Of a stretch of DNA of 64,000 bases, positions 46,749 to 57,800 are shown in pieces; within the stretch, counting starts at the first letter, position 1, and every line of letters starts with the position of its first letter. Both the position numbers and the translations under genes were made by a program. The notes beneath the pieces were generated by a model. That model was given only the letters and a program-made list of their open reading frames with translations. It searched no databases and was not told the origin of the DNA. Source of the stretch: Adiantum capillus-veneris (taxonomy: Eukaryota > Streptophyta > Polypodiopsida > Polypodiales > Pteridaceae); NCBI GenBank assembly GCA_014529385.2, contig CM043960.1:79596832-79660831 (forward strand). The letters run 5' to 3'.

Positions 46749-47881
46749 ATGTGCAGCTCACACTTTAAATTTGCTTTTAAAAGATATTGGTAAAATGGCA
46801 TGTGTGAAGCAAACTTTATTGGATGCAAATCATGTGGTGAAATTCATTAGAGAGCATCAATTTTCGTATGCTCTTTTTCGAACCAAGTCACCAAATAAAG
46901 CTCTGCAAATATTTTGCGCAACAAGGTTTGCTACGACATACTATGTTCTTGCTGCTTTGCAAGAGTTGAAGCCTGCATTGATGGAAACCTTAGCAGACAG
47001 AAGATGGGATGGATGGCTCAACAAGTATCCAAGTTATCAGGAAGCAGCTGGTTGATGTGCACAAATAGTAAACTCGCTAGTCTTTTGGCGTAATGTAGAA
47101 AGAATAGTAACTGTGTCTAAGCCATTTGTAGATCTTTTGAGAGCAGTTGACACAGATTCTTTTATTTTTGTTCGGGTCTACTGGTATATGTCAGAGGCTA
47201 TACGCAAGCTAAGAGAAAATGTCAGTTTTGGTGCAAAGGATAAAGCTACCATGATTACAATTGTTAACAAGTGTTGGGTACAATTGCATACGCCATTGCA
47301 TGGTGCATCTTTTGTATTGGATCCTAAGTTTCAAATGCATCAGCAATCTGCCAACAAAGAAGTTATGTCCGACTTCAAAACAGTGTGCTCCCAACTCTTA
47401 AGGCACGAAGATGGAAAAACAGCTTTTCATCAGCGAGTAGATTATGCCAACAGAACTGGTATGTTTCAGGATCCGTGGCATATAGATGCCATTGGCAAAA
47501 CAAGTGCACCTTTATGGTGGAGAGAAAGTGGAGTTGCAACACATTGCAGTTAGAGTTTTATCAGTAGCTGCATCAAGTGGAAGTTGTGAACGAAATTGGT
47601 CAGCATTCGACTTTGTGCACACGAAAAAGCGAAACAGACCTCATACTAAACGGGCTGCTGATTTGGTGTATGTTTTTTGCAATATGAGACTTATTTATAA
47701 GCCTCAAAACATTGCAACTAGAGCCGCTCAAAAGCAATATGGAGTCTTTCAAACGCATGAAGCTATTTCTGCAAAAGTTGATGATGAAGATGATATGGAA
47801 TGGGAGATAGTTTCAGAATGCTCAGATATGGACGAAGTAGATGATATGGTTGCAGTTTTTGAAGATGGAGATGATTTGTGA
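46749..47881 (+). pseudogene. hAT transposase, C-terminal part
   Basis: Resumes with CAAHTLNLLLKDIGK, a hallmark of plant hAT transposases. A TGA lies at 47053-47055, and the frame changes near 47520. The C-terminal dimerisation region follows: LSVAASSGSCERNWSAF, then TKKRNRPHTKRA and CNMRL. The tail is acidic and ends at 47881. Confidence 0.92.
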
Positions 47882-48274
47882 GAGTACCATTGTAATACTT
47901 AACAACTTTTTGCATATGATGAAAGAAAGTGGTATCTCGTTGTCGTTCACATCAAAACCTCTCTTTCTCTCTCTCATACGCACATATTTACTCACACACA
48001 AATATAAATTGCCGATAATATCTTGTCGAATAAAAACTACATAAAGTCGATGTAGGTTTGAAATTACAACAAGGTTCTGGGAAATTACTCAATCGACAAG
48101 AGTTTGATATAATTTTGAGATTACAAAAAGCTTGTGAGTGACTTATGAGTTTGATAGATTTGCTATAAGATGGTCTATGGTAAAATCTGTAATTCCTAGC
48201 TCAGGGGATGGTTGAGCACCATCTTTATGTGAAGTGGTAGTATCATCTGACAAAGGTCCATACAATGATTCATA
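47882..48274. other. Non-coding spacer in the hAT
   Basis: About 390 bp between the convergent transposase and cargo ORF; no motif noted. Confidence 0.5.
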
Positions 48275-48901
48275 TCATTGAAGCTTTGCTTGTGCATCAC
48301 TTAACTCTATTTCAAGCTCAAGAATACAGCCACGAAGCATGTCCGGTGTTTCTCCTTGGCTGGCAAGGTCTTGTCCTTGGCTGGCTAATTCAGTCAGTGT
48401 TTCTGACTCTTCAGGAAGTAAAACAATAGGACGCTTGCGAGGAGGCATTGGATTATTTGCATTGCGTACCACCTTTTCTGCAATGCGTCCACGTCCAACG
48501 CCAGCGGTGCCTGGACGATCTGACCAATCCACTCTCTTCAGCAAAACATATCGAACATAGCATTGTTGGATAAAGTAAATTGCTACTTGGTTGTTGTTTG
48601 GTAGGCATCTCTCTTGTCGTATAAACCTTTGCAGCAATACACGTGCCAATCCTTTATGTTGCAAATCAGAGAGCTTTAACGGAGCTGTATCTTTTGCATT
48701 GCCACTTATTTGAAATAGTTGATGGCGTACAAAGTGATTAGGGCAAAGCTTTTTGCACTCTTTAAGGGTTAGTGGTTCGCCCCGCAGCTCAGATTCATCT
48801 TCTTCAATGTTCTCAATAGTAGAAAGATCTGCTTGTCCACATCTAACTTGTTCTTCTTTAAAAATTTCCTGAGCTTCAGCGTGGTTGAGTTCTTCTTCCA
48901 T
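48275..48901 (-). CDS. Unrecognised 208-codon hAT cargo protein
   Basis: An open frame without stops or shifts, in contrast to every other coding sequence of this hAT. The N-terminus is acidic (Glu-rich), the middle has Cys/His/Arg-rich helical text (LTLKECKKLCPNHFVRHQLF), a basic PPRKRP patch may be a nuclear signal, and the C-terminus looks coiled. The ATG follows GTAGATATGG, a plausible 3' splice site; the kinase-like gene start has a similar CAGATATGG. It lies 167 bp downstream of the kinase-like stop on the same strand. I recognise no family. Confidence 0.55.
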   Translation of the reverse strand: MEEELNHAEAQEIFKEEQVRCGQADLSTIENIEEDESELRGEPLTLKECKKLCPNHFVRHQLFQISGNAKDTAPLKLSDLQHKGLARVLLQRFIRQERCLPNNNQVAIYFIQQCYVRYVLLKRVDWSDRPGTAGVGRGRIAEKVVRNANNPMPPRKRPIVLLPEESETLTELASQGQDLASQGETPDMLRGCILELEIELSDAQAKLQ

Positions 48902-49068
48902 ATCTACATATTAGGTGAACATGTCATTACTTTTAAATACCCATTCAATTAATTTGACATTGGACAATATATCAAATGACAAACATAGATATTTTGTTCA
49001 ATTAAACATACAATTAAATCTGACACCAAAAGTAAAACAATGATGAAATCATGACACTTGTGTTTTCA

Positions 49069-49268
49069 TTAATCATCAGCTGGTCGTAAGCCAGATGTCA
49101 TTACAATGTTGTAACCCACTCTATGGGCACCATTTAGACATAAGGAGAGGTCAAAAGCGTTAGGCCGGGTTTTGGGGTTTAGGCACTTGCCGGTTTCAAG
49201 ATGAGCAAGTACATTACTCAAAAAATGTCTCTTGCTTTGTTCTTGGGGCTCTGGTAAGCACTTCAAAA
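49069..49268 (-). pseudogene. Kinase-like cargo gene, C-terminal part
   Basis: Continues the frame broken by the CACTA: RI/LKCLPEPQEQ across the AAA target duplication, then ECxxPxxRP-like text (KCLNPKTRPNAF, kinase subdomain XI) and a stop at 49069. Confidence 0.75.
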
Positions 49269-49309
49269 CACTACAAGAGGTTGTGTGCTCTTGTGACGCT
49301 GTTAGCGAC

Positions 49310-49515
49310 AGAAATACACTGGGTTTTTATAACCCCCGGCGTCGCTAAAACCGTCGCTAATAGCGTTGCTACGAGAGCGTCGCTATATGCGTCGCTATAA
49401 CTGTCACTATATAGCGACGGTCATAGCGACGGTTATAGCGACGTTTACACAGAAGTCTATAGCGACGCTTATAGCGACGCTCCAGAGCCATAAATAGCGA
49501 CGGATATAGCGACGC
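49310..49515. repeat. CACTA subterminal repeats, left
   Basis: About a dozen copies of CGTCGCTA or TAGCGACG in both orientations. The right end (54845-54935) has several more, including an inverted pair around TTTGCGACGCTCATAGCGA. Such repeats bind TnpA-type proteins in characterised CACTA elements. Confidence 0.85.
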
Positions 49516-49894
49516 CCGAGAGAATTTTTTTTGGTGACAGGGCATTGAATGCCCTGCCACCCATCAACCATATTGTACTTGATTCACTTTTTAAAAAAAG
49601 TGCAAGGGTAGATAATAGACCCAAAATAGTCACCCACAAGACGCATTGTTTGCAAAATTGACAAGCGTAAAATTGACAATTGTACACATCATAGGCAAAA
49701 TGAATTGATTGGAAAATGTAATAATGACAATTGTACAACATCATAGGCATAAAGAATTGATTGGCAAAATGAACTGCGGTGACAAATGTAATAATATACA
49801 TGGTTCAAAAAGACGTATAAAATTTATCTCATGATACATAAGCTATGAGAAACCCTAAACTAATGCTATCTAGCTACAGCTAAACTGACGTCGT
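49516..49894. other. CACTA 3' non-coding sequence
   Basis: AT-rich with a diverged short duplication (ATCATAGGCA, AATTGATTGG, near 49690 and 49740). No gene. Confidence 0.55.
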
Positions 49895-51033
49895 CTAGTC
49901 AGACGTCTCATCGCGTCCAAGCGGCGTATCTGTCGGATTCTGCAAAAAAAGACAATAAGACAGCTTTCAGTAAGTATAAACATATAATGACATTTATAAA
50001 ACAATACAAAAAATATAAAAGAGTAAACCCTAATACTAACCATGCCGCCGCGAGAACTGAGAATGTCCATCAGGGCATTTAAGCCCTTCCTGCCTGCGTA
50101 CTCGCGCTCGTACGGTGTGGGATCACGTCCTGTCATCGACCACTGTCAAAACATACAAAGAATTCATTATGTTAGAATTAAAAAACTCATAAACCCTAAA
50201 CTATCGAACATAAAGAGCAATGCGAAAACACTTACAAAATCGGCCTCAAATGATGCCCATCCACCGCTCCCCAAGTGGTGCGAGCTCCCTGCCTCTACTC
50301 GCGCTCTGGATGCATCCTTTTGTTGCTTCCACTTGTCGGGATTCTCGCGCGCTGCTTTCTTCGCATTCTTCCAATCTTCTTTGGCCAGCCAATCTGGCCT
50401 GCTCCACCCATGCTTGATTGCTTTTTGCACTTCGGAACACTTGTGTTTGCAGTATTCGTGCATTTGAATCTTCATCAGGTCTTCATTGAAGCGTTGATCC
50501 CGTGTTGGAATGGGAAACTCATCATGAAGTATGCTGAAGACTCTATTTTTTAAATCACTTGGTACTTCACTCCATTTGTTTAGTATGTAGTGTCTAAACA
50601 ACTGAGAGCAAAGACCACGCATGCTCGAGATCACCTTCTTGCCGTCATCATCCATGATGATGCCGCCGCTGAAGTCGACGGAGTAAGGCAAGCCCTCTGG
50701 CCGGTGACGCGTGAACATGGGTGTCCCGGCAGGGGTCTCTAGCGGCGTGTCGATGGGGGTACGGACGTCAGGTGTCTCCACCGGCGTCTGGGTCCCAAAG
50801 CGAGGAGTGTCGAGTGGGGTGGCTCCTGGCGGAGTAGGTAGAGGTGTGTAGCTGCTAGGAACAGTCAGCCGTGAAAAACCTGGTGTATGGCGATGCTGTG
50901 GCTGGTGTGGGGGCGGGCAAAGAAGGGGAGGGTAAAGAGCCTCGTCGAACACGAGGCGGTGTGGAGGCATCAGTGGCGGAATCCCCACAACAACCGCCAC
51001 CGATGGCGGAGTCCCATAGTAGATTACCCACAT
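49895..51033 (-). CDS. TnpA-like protein of the CACTA element
   Basis: Three exons with canonical splice sites: 51033-50236, 50142-50041, 49939-49895; introns 50143-50235 and 49940-50040 begin GTAAGT and GTTAGT and end CAG. ATG at 51033. The first part is Pro/Thr-rich (repeats like TPLPTPPGATP), followed by a helical basic region (GLCSQLFRHYILNKW, SRPDWLAKEDW, KAARENPDKW) similar to plant En/Spm-associated transposase proteins. No stop or shift seen. It would bind subterminal repeats. It overlaps in another frame the end of the truncated tnp2 gene. Confidence 0.65.
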
Positions 51034-52794
51034 TCTTAAATATGTGCATTGGATCGAGCAAGTGATTGATCATGAGTCGGGGCCAGTATGGTAACTCGTA
51101 CCATAGAGATAGTCTCTTCATCCCTGGAGGCAATCCGTCATCGCACATCTCCTTCTACTCTAACCATGCTTGTGCAGACATCCTTGGTGGCTCTCTTCCC
51201 AAAAAGCCGTCGCGTAACACATGATTCTCTGGAAGATACGCTTGATGACCTTAGTAGATTTTCTTCTTCAGTGAGGGCGCCCTACGTGCATTCAATCTAG
51301 GTCCACATGTGACACATGCTCTATATCCGCTTGTTTGAAGCCCTGCATGTATACACATGATAATAGATCAACTATGGGAAAAAACAAGATTTACAGTGTC
51401 TGAGTGAGGAGTGTCAATAGATCACCTGAGCATTCTGTTAGCCCGGGATAGTCATGCATGGTCCACATTAGAATGCCTCTTATCAAAGCATTCCGTCGTC
51501 CTGTGTGTCGGCTCATATCCACCACCTCTATGCCAATCCACAATTGTTGTAGCTCTTCCAATAGTGGACGAAGATACACATCCATATTCCCCACTTTATA
51601 TCGCCCTGGCACAATCAAGCTTAGCCATAGGTGCCCCTTCTTCGCAGTCAACCACGGGGGAATGTTGTAGTTGACGATGACAACTGGCCATACACTGTAA
51701 GATGTTGATCTTTGACCAAATGGATTTACGCAATCCATAGCCAGGCCTAAGCGCAAATTTCGAGCTTCCCTGGCAAAATCCGACCATGTTCCATCGATAT
51801 GTTTCCAGGCTGCGCAATCTGCAGGAATTCGTAGCACACCATCCGAAGATTTATTCTCCTCATGCCATGATGCTAGGGCGGCCATGGACTTACATTCGAA
51901 GAAATGCTTGATGCGAGGAAGCAGAGGAAAATGTCGCAAAACCTTTTGTGGAATTTTTGTCCCGTGGAGATCTACTCGATATCTTTCGGAATCACATTTC
52001 GGACACTTCTCCATGTCTATGTATTCCCCTCTGAAAAGAATGCAGTCATTAGGGCAAGCATGGATAGAATTGTAATCCATCCCCAAGTTTCGCAAAATCT
52101 TTCTTGCTTCATCTCGGGAATCTGGCATCACATTGTCAGCTGGTAGTATGTGCTCTTTAAGCAATCTACACAACATAAAAATACGATACAGTCGTGTAAA
52201 AATCTATCAGATCATTATACATTTAGAGTTTTATTAAAGTAAACTAATTGTAATAGATCACCTGAAAAGCGCTGTGACGCTAGTGTCACTCCATCCAAAC
52301 TTTGCCTGCATGTTGAGAAGAACCAGGAGTGCTTTCAATCTAGACATACGTGATCCATTATACAATGGCGTATCGGCTTCACTTTTCATATCATCATAGA
52401 TAAGCCTTTTTGAATCCATGATCGTCTCGATCATTTCATCAATCTCGGGATCAAACATTGCCTCGTTGGGAATGTGCTCTGCATGATCATCCCCCGAGCT
52501 GTCAGAGGCTACATCTTGTGGCCTCACATATGCTGCTTGACCAAAGCGCCTGCGAACACGTCTATTGGGTTGCAAGATTGCTGCTTGTTGGCCAGCGTCA
52601 GAGTCCGACGAGTTATAATTGGCAACAACTCGATCTATAATAGATGGATCGAACTCGCCAAATTCGCGAACGTGCTGCAAAGAAACACGTCTTGTCCGTC
52701 GCACAACATGCTTGCATTGATTACAAGGACATAAGACCCTCGTTGAGAGATAGGTGTTTCGGTTGGACGGTCCCACATCCTTGTCACTACTCAT
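51034..52794 (-). pseudogene. tnp2-type (TnpD) transposase of the CACTA, truncated
   Basis: Exon 1 52794-52262 holds a transposase-associated zinc region (LCPCNQCKH). Exon 2 52165-51426 has tnp2 text (YNSIHACPNDCILFRGEY, KCPKCDSERY, PLLPRIKHFF, DFAREARNLRLGLAMD, YNIPPWLTAKKGHLWLSLI, LWIGIEV). Exon 3 starts 51342 (GLQTSGYRACVTCGP), has a TAA near 51247 and another stop near 51155, and reaches LLDPMHIFKNV near 51045, where the usual second half of tnp2 is absent. Introns 52166-52261 and 51343-51425 are GT-AG. Confidence 0.88.
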
Positions 52795-52856
52795 AATGAG
52801 GATAAAAATCTTATAACCTGGACAACAAATTTAATATTCTATTGGCATTCTTCGTC

Positions 52857-52860
<4 letters not shown>

Positions 52861-52931
<71 letters not shown>
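52861..52931. repeat. (CT)n microsatellite
   Basis: About 35 CT units in the CACTA 5' region. Confidence 0.98.
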
Positions 52932-52932
<1 letters not shown>

Positions 52933-54277
52933 ACCTCACATTCTCTAGTCATGTCCAATCCCCGCACACCTCGGTCTAGAGGTGCACGGAGATCAGAACC
53001 ACCGGGTTATAATCTCGTCTTTATTGGTCAATACCTATATTTGTGGGTACAAGAAATCTACAGACCCACGTCTACATGATACTGCATGTAGTGGACAAAA
53101 CCCCTTTGCCTCTTCTCTAGCTGTAGCACTTCACAGCATCTTAACATCTTTTCACAGCAGATCTTTTCACTGTTCGTCTAACTCTAAACCCTAAACCGTA
53201 AGTAATTCTTGCGTGGACTCGATCTAACGTAAATAAGCGTAAATCTAAATAAACATAAATCTAACTAAAAATAAACCTAAATCTAATTTAACGTAAGTCT
53301 ACATCTAACCTAATCTTTAACGTCTTTTGGGATAGTTTCCTACGACGTTAAAACTCTCTTCTTCTTTTGTGTGTGTGTGTGTGTGTGTGTGGGTAAACCT
53401 AAATAAACCTAAGTCTAATCTAATATAACATAAATCTAAATCTAACGTAAATTATGTTAGATTAAAAACAAAGAACTAAACTAACAGGGATTATATGAAC
53501 CTTAAAACTGATTTAACACATAATTTTTCACATAACTCGGAAAGAGTTGGCATTCTCATCACTAAAGATGTGAGAGTTAACTTCCGGCGGTGACGCTACC
53601 TCATCTCCATCCACATCTGACGACAGCAATTGGCCCTTTAGACCGTTCTTGCTCTTGTTACTAACTTTGAAGTTGCTGTTGAATGACTAGAGGTTGTCTA
53701 GATGGTCATTGTGTCGGGGATGTAGTGACTCTTGCCGCCCTGAAGATCCACCTTCTTCCCTATCTTCTGAAGACATTTCACCAGTACTTTTGGATCGACG
53801 GGGCCCACCATGAGTGAAGGCAGCAATACCCTATATTCCATTGAGGGCTTTCTTCACCCGCTTCATGCAGGCATCGCAGTCTATGGAGACCTAAATCTAA
53901 TCTAATATAACGTAAATCTAAATCTAGCGTAAATAAACGTAAATCTAATTAAAAATAAACCTAAATCTAATCTAATTTAAATTAAATAAACCTAAATCTA
54001 ATTTAACATAAGTCTACATCTAACCTAATCTTTAACGTCTTTTAGGACAGTTTCCTACGACGTTATAACTCTCTTCTTCTTGTGTGTGTGCGTGTGTGTG
54101 GATGTGTGTGCGAATATAAAGAGATAAATGGTATAACCTTTCTATCACCCATGCCAAGTATGATAGATTGGTTATGCCATTTCCCTCTTGAATAATAGGT
54201 CTTGAGTTCAACTCCTCGTCGGCTAGATCTTTAGGTCTTTTAATTTTAATTAGTTTCCTACGACGTTAAATTAGTTT
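52932..54277. other. CACTA 5' non-coding region with CTAAATCTAA-type repeats
   Basis: No gene recognised. Two stretches (53177-53470 and 53890-54030) are dense in AACCTAAATCTAA variants and share TTTAACGTCTTTTxGGACAG-like text. A short telomere-like CTAAACCCTAAACC sits near 53183-53196. Confidence 0.6.
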
Positions 54278-54500
54278 CTCTCTCTTTCTCTCTCAATGTG
54301 TGTGCGTTTTTTTGTTTATGCATGTTTTCTCTCTCTTTTCCTCTCTCAATGTGTGCGCTTTTTATTTATGCATGTTCTCTCTCTCTTTTCCTCTCTCAAT
54401 GTGTGCGTTTTTTGTTTATGCATGCTCTCTCTCTCTCTCTTTTCCTCTCTCAATGTGTGTGTGCATTCTTTGTTTATGTATGTGTGTGTGCGTTTTTGTT
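54278..54500. repeat. Minisatellite, about 60-bp unit, four copies
   Basis: Units of CTCTCTCTTTTCCTCTCTCA, ATGTGTGCG, then TTTGTTTATGCATG. A long CT run (about 54510-54569), TG runs and AG runs follow to 54755. Open frames here are low-complexity artefacts. Confidence 0.85.
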
Positions 54501-54506
54501 TATGTT

Positions 54507-54572
<66 letters not shown>

Positions 54573-54597
54573 AACACTATGTGTGTGTGTGTGTGTA

Positions 54598-54632
<35 letters not shown>

Positions 54633-54954
54633 AAGAGGGGAAGGGAACATGAGAGTGAGGAGAGGGAAGGAGCATACCTGGCTCTCCTTCCTCTCCTTGT
54701 GTGTGTGTGTGTGTGTGTGTGTGGAGAAGAAAGAGAGAGAGAGAGAGAGAGAGGGAGAGTGTTACCTGCTCCTTGCTTGAGGGCGCCGAAAAACTCAGAT
54801 CTGAGATCTGAGTTTTTGGGCGCTCTCTGTTATTTTTTTAGCCCAATCGGCGTCGCTATGAGCGTCGCAAATTTACAAAGAAATTTGCGACGCTCATAGC
54901 GATGCCGGCAAATTTTTTTTTGAGCGTCGCTAATATGAATAGCCTCTTGTAGTG

Positions 54955-56168
54955 AAATGCGTTTACATGTATGACACATGGAATAAATATCCATAGCTTT
55001 GGTCCAGGAGGGAGGATTACTAGATATACATTCGGGGGCTACCCATGGATAATCTCTCTCATATTGTTTTCTAGTTTCTATCTGCATATCGCGTAGAGGA
55101 GGAAAACCGACTGTGGTATTTGTTTTGGTGCATGAACCCCAATCCACAATGCTGGCATAAACACCTTTTTCGCCAAAATGCAGTATCATATTCCGAGAGT
55201 GTAGATCATTGTGGAGGTAGTTATGCGAATGTATATACTTTAGAGTTTGGAGGAGAGCATTGATGATCTGCAAAATATTCTCCTGGAATAGCTCTATTGT
55301 TCCTGCAGTGAGTACATAATCACGGATGACAGGTTGGCTGCCGTCTGTAGTGCATTCTTTGATCCATTGCTCCACATGGCCGCCATTCCAAAATCGTGAA
55401 ATGAGCATTGTCGCTCCACGTGGCGCACCATGGCAAGAGGGTAGATAATACCTCGATGTGAAATATCCAAAATTGTTGCTTCGTCTTTGACCTGTTGCTC
55501 CATGGTGGGCCCATGTAAGTGTACTTTGAACACTTTTGCAGCATACACTTGATCTTTGAAAGCGGGATGTGTGACACCCACACGCTTCACATGTGCCTAT
55601 CTTCCCTCTCCTAGCTGTGGAGCTTGGATATTGAAGATGGCTGTGTCGGGTAAAAGGTGTAAAATAGGTGGTAGTTGAGAGAGGTCTAATGTAGCAACGG
55701 ATGACGTTGCAGGCTCTGTTCTAAGAATGATTTCTGGTTCAACAGCAGCTTCAGAAGAGCTGGCTTCCACTCTTGCACGCTTTGCTACTCTTTCTAACTT
55801 TTCCTTGCTCTTGAACTCCGTGTAAAGCTGTTGCACAAGATGTATGCGCTCAGCTATGTTTGGCAAGGAAGTAATTGCAGGATTTTTCAGTTCTTGAAAG
55901 GTTTTCATGATCTGTCCAATGGTTTGTTTGACCATGTTTACTAAAGCACCTGATGTCAGGAGGGCTATGTCAAAAATAGCTGGTGCAAACTCTGCCTGGA
56001 GCTGCTCAAACACAGACTTGGTTAGAGTCTGTGTAAGCTGATAAAAATGCTCCGGACGACAGGGTTTAAACAACGCCTAATCTCTGCCTCTGACGAGTAA
56101 TGGAAGTGTCTCACAATCACTTCGGAGACGAACTTTTGTTGATGTTTCGCTAGCTTCGTGTCTGCCAT
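54955..56168 (-). pseudogene. Kinase-like cargo gene of the hAT, N-terminal and kinase part
   Basis: Likely ATG at 56168 (MADTKLAKHQQ) after a CAG acceptor-like site. About 180 residues of unknown helical domain precede a protein-kinase fold: LGEGR (glycine loop; a TAG follows at 55597-55599), YAAKVFK (ATP-binding Lys), VKDEATIL (helix C Glu), YLHNDLHSRNMIL (catalytic loop, D and N present), VDWGS (DWG for DFG), VAPECI. Frame changes near 56065 and 55430. The CACTA follows at 54954. The catalytic residues are all present, so the ancestor was probably active; this copy is dead. HNDLH with DWG marks a divergent kinase; I cannot name the family. Confidence 0.78.
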
Positions 56169-56369
56169 ATCTGTATGACAAAATTATAAATTAAGAATCT
56201 TACGAAATGATTGTACACCATAGTAACATAGTTATTATATAATGAGTGTTAACCCTATATATATTAAATGATGATTCAAATTTATTAAACAATACTAAAT
56301 TATTGCAAATTAAAGAGAAAATCTTATGATTACAAACCACATTGTGCGAATCGACCATGAAAATTAATT

Positions 56370-56441
<72 letters not shown>

Positions 56442-57229
56442 GGCCAGGAGTGTGAGATGCTCTCAGCACAAGAACTGGACCCTGCTATGTGCAGAAGTGT
56501 GAGATGATGAAAGAAATTACATCTAAAGGGTTGGAAAATCGTATATGTGAACAGCTCAGCTAGTGTGAGATATTCTCAGCACAAGTCCTGGATGCTGTTG
56601 TAAAATAGATTAATAGTTTTTATCAATCTAATCCCTGATAAAGTGTGTGGAACTCACAACACAACTATCAGCGGATAAATTAACAATTGCAGATGTAAGT
56701 TACCTATCGTATGTGTTTACTTCCAAAACAACACCAAGTCATTTAATGATGAAAAATGATGTACTTTTGGAATATGAAACACACGAGTAACCAGTATGTC
56801 ACATTAAGATGAAGAGGGCATGAAAATATGCATATCTTCACTCTTAATATAACGAGTGGTAACGCTTGTGTTTCTATGTAACACATATGACAGAAAAACT
56901 TAATCTAAAATTGTAAACTTTATAAGCTATTTCTAATGGAGTGTGTGGCACGCACAACACAACCATCAGCAAACAACTCAACAATCTCAAATGTAAATCA
57001 ATTGTTGTATATATCTACGTTCAGAGTAACACCAAGTCATGTGCTGATGAACAATGATGTTACTACACAAATAGAAGCACAAAAATAATGAAAGTCTTAT
57101 TAAGATGAAGAGGGCATAAAGTATGCATCTCTACACTCTTAAAATGACGAACGTTAATTTTTGTACTTCTATGTAGAATAATCAATAATGATTTACTTTA
57201 AGATTGTAAATTTTATAGGCCACTCTGAA
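56169..57229. other. hAT right non-coding region
   Basis: Contains a long GA microsatellite (56371-56437) and two diverged tandem copies of a roughly 300-bp unit (about 56640-56935 and 56936-57215). Shared landmarks are AACACCAAGTCAT, AAGATGAAGAGGGCAT and ACACTCTTAA-like text. No gene. Confidence 0.65.
56371..56437. repeat. (GA)n microsatellite
   Basis: About 33 uninterrupted AG units. Confidence 0.98.
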
Positions 57230-57498
57230 GTGAGAGGTGTAGCATCATGCCTACTACACTCCACGAGTCAACCTCTAATCCTAACTCATCTCTATGGTGA
57301 GAGATATACTACTACACCATACGAAAATTTACCCTAAGCCTTCCCTGGAGTGAGTTATATAACTACACACCACGGGAAAGAAAACTATATTCTATACACC
57401 TCTGGAGTGAGCCATATGGGCCTATGGCTACACACCACGAAGTGGTCTACGACCTGCAAGCCAATTTTGTGGTGAGAGTCGAAACTACTGCACCACAC
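57230..57498 (+). repeat. hAT right subterminal repeats
   Basis: GTGAGAG or GTGAGNN followed 8-20 bases later by CTACACACCAC or CTACTACACC, at about 57230, 57297, 57350, 57407 and 57472. These are the inverse of the left-end motifs. Confidence 0.65.
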
Positions 57499-57800
57499 AA
57501 GTCTGGCACAACACAAAAAAAAAAGTTAAGATTTATTGAAAATTTAAAAAATATACTTGAAAACCGCTGTAAATCAAAGTCGCTGTCTCTATCTGGCAAA
57601 CTCTCAGAAGCTCCAAGCTCTCCAAACCCCAAGAAAGTCCACAATGCTTTTCGATCGAATACGGCGACGATTGTATATATATACTTTTTTTCGATCGAAA
57701 AATGTTTTATACAGCTATTCGGTAATTATTCGGAGATACGGCGTATATTGACGTTTTATACGTATAATTTTTGTTATACGGGCGTATAAATGCAATGCAG

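Larger units (their letters stand above)
49269..54954 (-). mobile_element. CACTA (En/Spm-type) transposon inside the kinase-like gene
   Basis: Terminal repeats CACTACAAGAGG (49269-49280) and CCTCTTGTAGTG (54943-54954) are exact inverses, with AAA on both sides (49266-49268, 54955-54957). Subterminal TAGCGACG/CGTCGCTA repeats mark both ends. It encodes a truncated tnp2-type transposase and a TnpA-like protein on the minus strand. Length 5,686 bp. Confidence 0.96.
39352..57800 (+). mobile_element. Large hAT transposon with cargo and two nested elements
   Basis: Eight-base target duplication TCATGGAC (39344-39351, 57801-57808). Ends CTAAGTTTCATT and, on the other strand, CTGCATTGCATT form short imperfect inverted repeats. 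Both subterminal regions share TTTTTCGATCGAAAAA-type motifs and a repeated GTGAGAG/CTACAC motif in opposite orientation. The interior has a hAT transposase (plus strand), an ORF and a kinase-like gene (minus strand), plus Copia-D and a CACTA element. Without these two insertions the hAT would be about 7.6 kb. Confidence 0.88.

Noticed and set aside
53183-53196. Interstitial telomere repeat
   Set aside because: Only two CCCTAAA-like units inside a degenerate CTAAATCTAA repeat; more likely a chance telo-box in the CACTA 5' region.
54300-54899. Long open frames over CT/TG runs (about 100-200 codons)
   Set aside because: All three frames are open because the sequence is CT, TG and AG repeats; the products are Leu-Ser or Cys-Val repeats.
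33143-57800. Counting the hAT as 24.7 kb from the outer left end
   Set aside because: The outer left end is part of the tandem duplicate; the end joined to the transposase is at 39352.
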